Below are positions 4,891-5,617 of a stretch of DNA of 5,617 nucleotides, in pieces. Made by a program: the position numbers and the translations under genes. The DNA comes from JANLSO01 sp031362405. Its GTDB lineage: Bacteria; Actinomycetota; Thermoleophilia; Miltoncostaeales; Miltoncostaeaceae. The stretch's first letter is position 1, and each line of letters opens with the position of its first letter. The stretch is taken from assembly GCA_031362405.1 (NCBI GenBank), contig JANLSO010000128.1:1-5617 (forward strand), written 5' to 3'. The notes beneath the pieces were generated by a model that did no database searches, was not told where the DNA came from, and worked only from the letters and a program-made list of their open reading frames with translations.

Positions 4891-5617
4891 CTACGCCGCG
4901 GCGAAGTGCAGGGCGGGTTCACGAGTCAGGATCGTCGGCTCGAGCGGGTGTTCGACGACCTCGCCGTCGTCGACGCTGACGCGGTAGGCCATCCGCCCCG
5001 GCCGCGACGCAACCACGGCGGCCAGTTCGCTGCCGAGGAAGTGCATCGCCACGCCGTCTTCGCAGGCAAGGCCAGCGGTCATCCCACCCGCCACGAAGCC
5101 ACGGTAGGCGTCGCGGCGGTGCTCGTAGTGGGGGCAGTTGCTTCCCGAAAGCAGCCCGAGCCCATCGTGGATCGGTGCCATCCGCGGGCCCCAGGAGGCG
5201 GTGATCCCCGCCTGGAACCAGCACATCGAACCGGCGCAGAGCCCGGCCAGAACCACGCCACGCTCCCAGGCCTCGCGCAGCACCACGTCGAGGCCGTGGA
5301 CGCGCCACACCGCGAGCATCCCGGCCGTGTTGCCGCCACCGACGTAGATGATGTCGTGGGCGAGGAGATAGGAGCGGACGTCCTCGATGGTCCGGTGAAA
5401 GAGCGGAAGATGAGAGGGGCGTGCACCGAGCTCGGAGAAGGCGCGGTAGAACTTCACGATGTAGCTGGAGTTGTCGCCCCCGGCGGTCGGGAGAAAGCAG
5501 ATCCGCGGGCTCTCCTTGCCGGTTGCGGCAAGCACGTACGCATCGAGGGCGGGGTTGTCGGGCTCCTCGGAGAACCCGCCCCCGCCCATCGCGATGATCT
5601 GTCGGCGAGGTTGGGCG
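4891..5617 (-). CDS. peptidase E-like protein (S51 / class I glutamine amidotransferase-like), 5' end outside window
   Basis: This fragment has at least 242 residues and lacks its N terminus. The frame stays open from ATG 5589 to the window edge and encodes AQPRRQIIA before MGGGGFSEEPDNP. The RRQIIAMGGGGFS strand is conserved in this family, so the true start is beyond 5617. Numbering from Met5589, features are FLPTAGGD (32-39), YVGGGNTAGML (82-92, the YVGGGNT family motif), the nucleophile elbow GLCAGSMCWF (116-125), GSNCPHY (149-155, conserved His154) and EDG (177-179). Peptidase E enzymes are cytoplasmic serine peptidases acting on N-terminal Asp dipeptides through a Ser-His-Glu triad. Here Cys118 stands where the elbow Ser is expected, with His154 36 residues later, close to the 37 I recall for PepE (Ser120-His157). 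Aspartyl dipeptidase activity is therefore uncertain, and a Cys-dependent hydrolase is possible. Confidence 0.87.
   Translation of the reverse strand, partial: AQPRRQIIAMGGGGFSEEPDNPALDAYVLAATGKESPRICFLPTAGGDNSSYIVKFYRAFSELGARPSHLPLFHRTIEDVRSYLLAHDIIYVGGGNTAGMLAVWRVHGLDVVLREAWERGVVLAGLCAGSMCWFQAGITASWGPRMAPIHDGLGLLSGSNCPHYEHRRDAYRGFVAGGMTAGLACEDGVAMHFLGSELAAVVASRPGRMAYRVSVDDGEVVEHPLEPTILTREPALHFAAA

Noticed and set aside
4891..5589. ATG 5589 as the start of the peptidase E-like gene
   Set aside because: The conserved N-terminal strand (RRQIIAMGGGGFS) extends upstream in frame to the window edge, so the Met is internal.
1..5617. A novel defence, mobile or biosynthetic system
   Set aside because: All but one gene belong to common housekeeping or metabolic families. 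No toxin-antitoxin pair, nuclease, transposase, integrase, CRISPR array or modular synthase is present.

Overview
The window reads as ordinary, gene-dense chromosome from a high-GC bacterium, most likely an actinobacterium. Three things suggest this: the C-terminal end of an Lhr helicase followed directly by a Nei/Fpg-type glycosylase, a pairing known from mycobacteria; a phosphoserine phosphatase with two ACT domains and a HAD domain, about the size of mycobacterial SerB2; and -10-like TANNNT hexamers placed 7-8 bases before start codons, as expected for leaderless transcripts. A more exact placement cannot be made from 5.6 kb. I see no mobile element, CRISPR array, tRNA, rRNA or prophage gene.

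Layout. (1) 2-553 (+) is the C-terminal 183 residues of Lhr. It overlaps by 8 bases a Nei/Fpg-family DNA glycosylase (546-1367, +), forming a DNA-repair pair. (2) 1358-2302 (-) is a six-helix YihY/BrkB-family membrane protein. It converges on the glycosylase gene, and the two 3' ends overlap by 10 bases. (3) 2303-2526 is a 224-base divergent intergenic region. It holds a strong inverted repeat (2461-2497) and a probable serB promoter. (4) 2527-3750 (+) is serB. It overlaps by 4 bases (ATGA) a 3-hydroxyacid dehydrogenase (3747-4604, +), so the two are probably one transcription unit. (5) 4637-4888 (+) is an 83-residue protein I do not recognise, apparently with its own leaderless promoter. (6) 4891-5617 (-) is a peptidase E-like (S51) protein that runs off the right edge. 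It converges on the small gene with a 2-base gap.

How the genes may work together. Lhr and the glycosylase both act on damaged DNA and are probably translationally coupled. SerB makes L-serine from phosphoserine. The coupled dehydrogenase belongs to a family whose members act on 3-hydroxy acids, including tartronate semialdehyde and, in some cases, serine, so a role in serine or glycerate metabolism is a reasonable but unproven guess. I found no convincing new multi-gene system. The observations most worth following are the hairpin upstream of serB, the Cys at the expected nucleophile position of the peptidase E-like protein, the serB-dehydrogenase coupling, and the unrecognised small protein.
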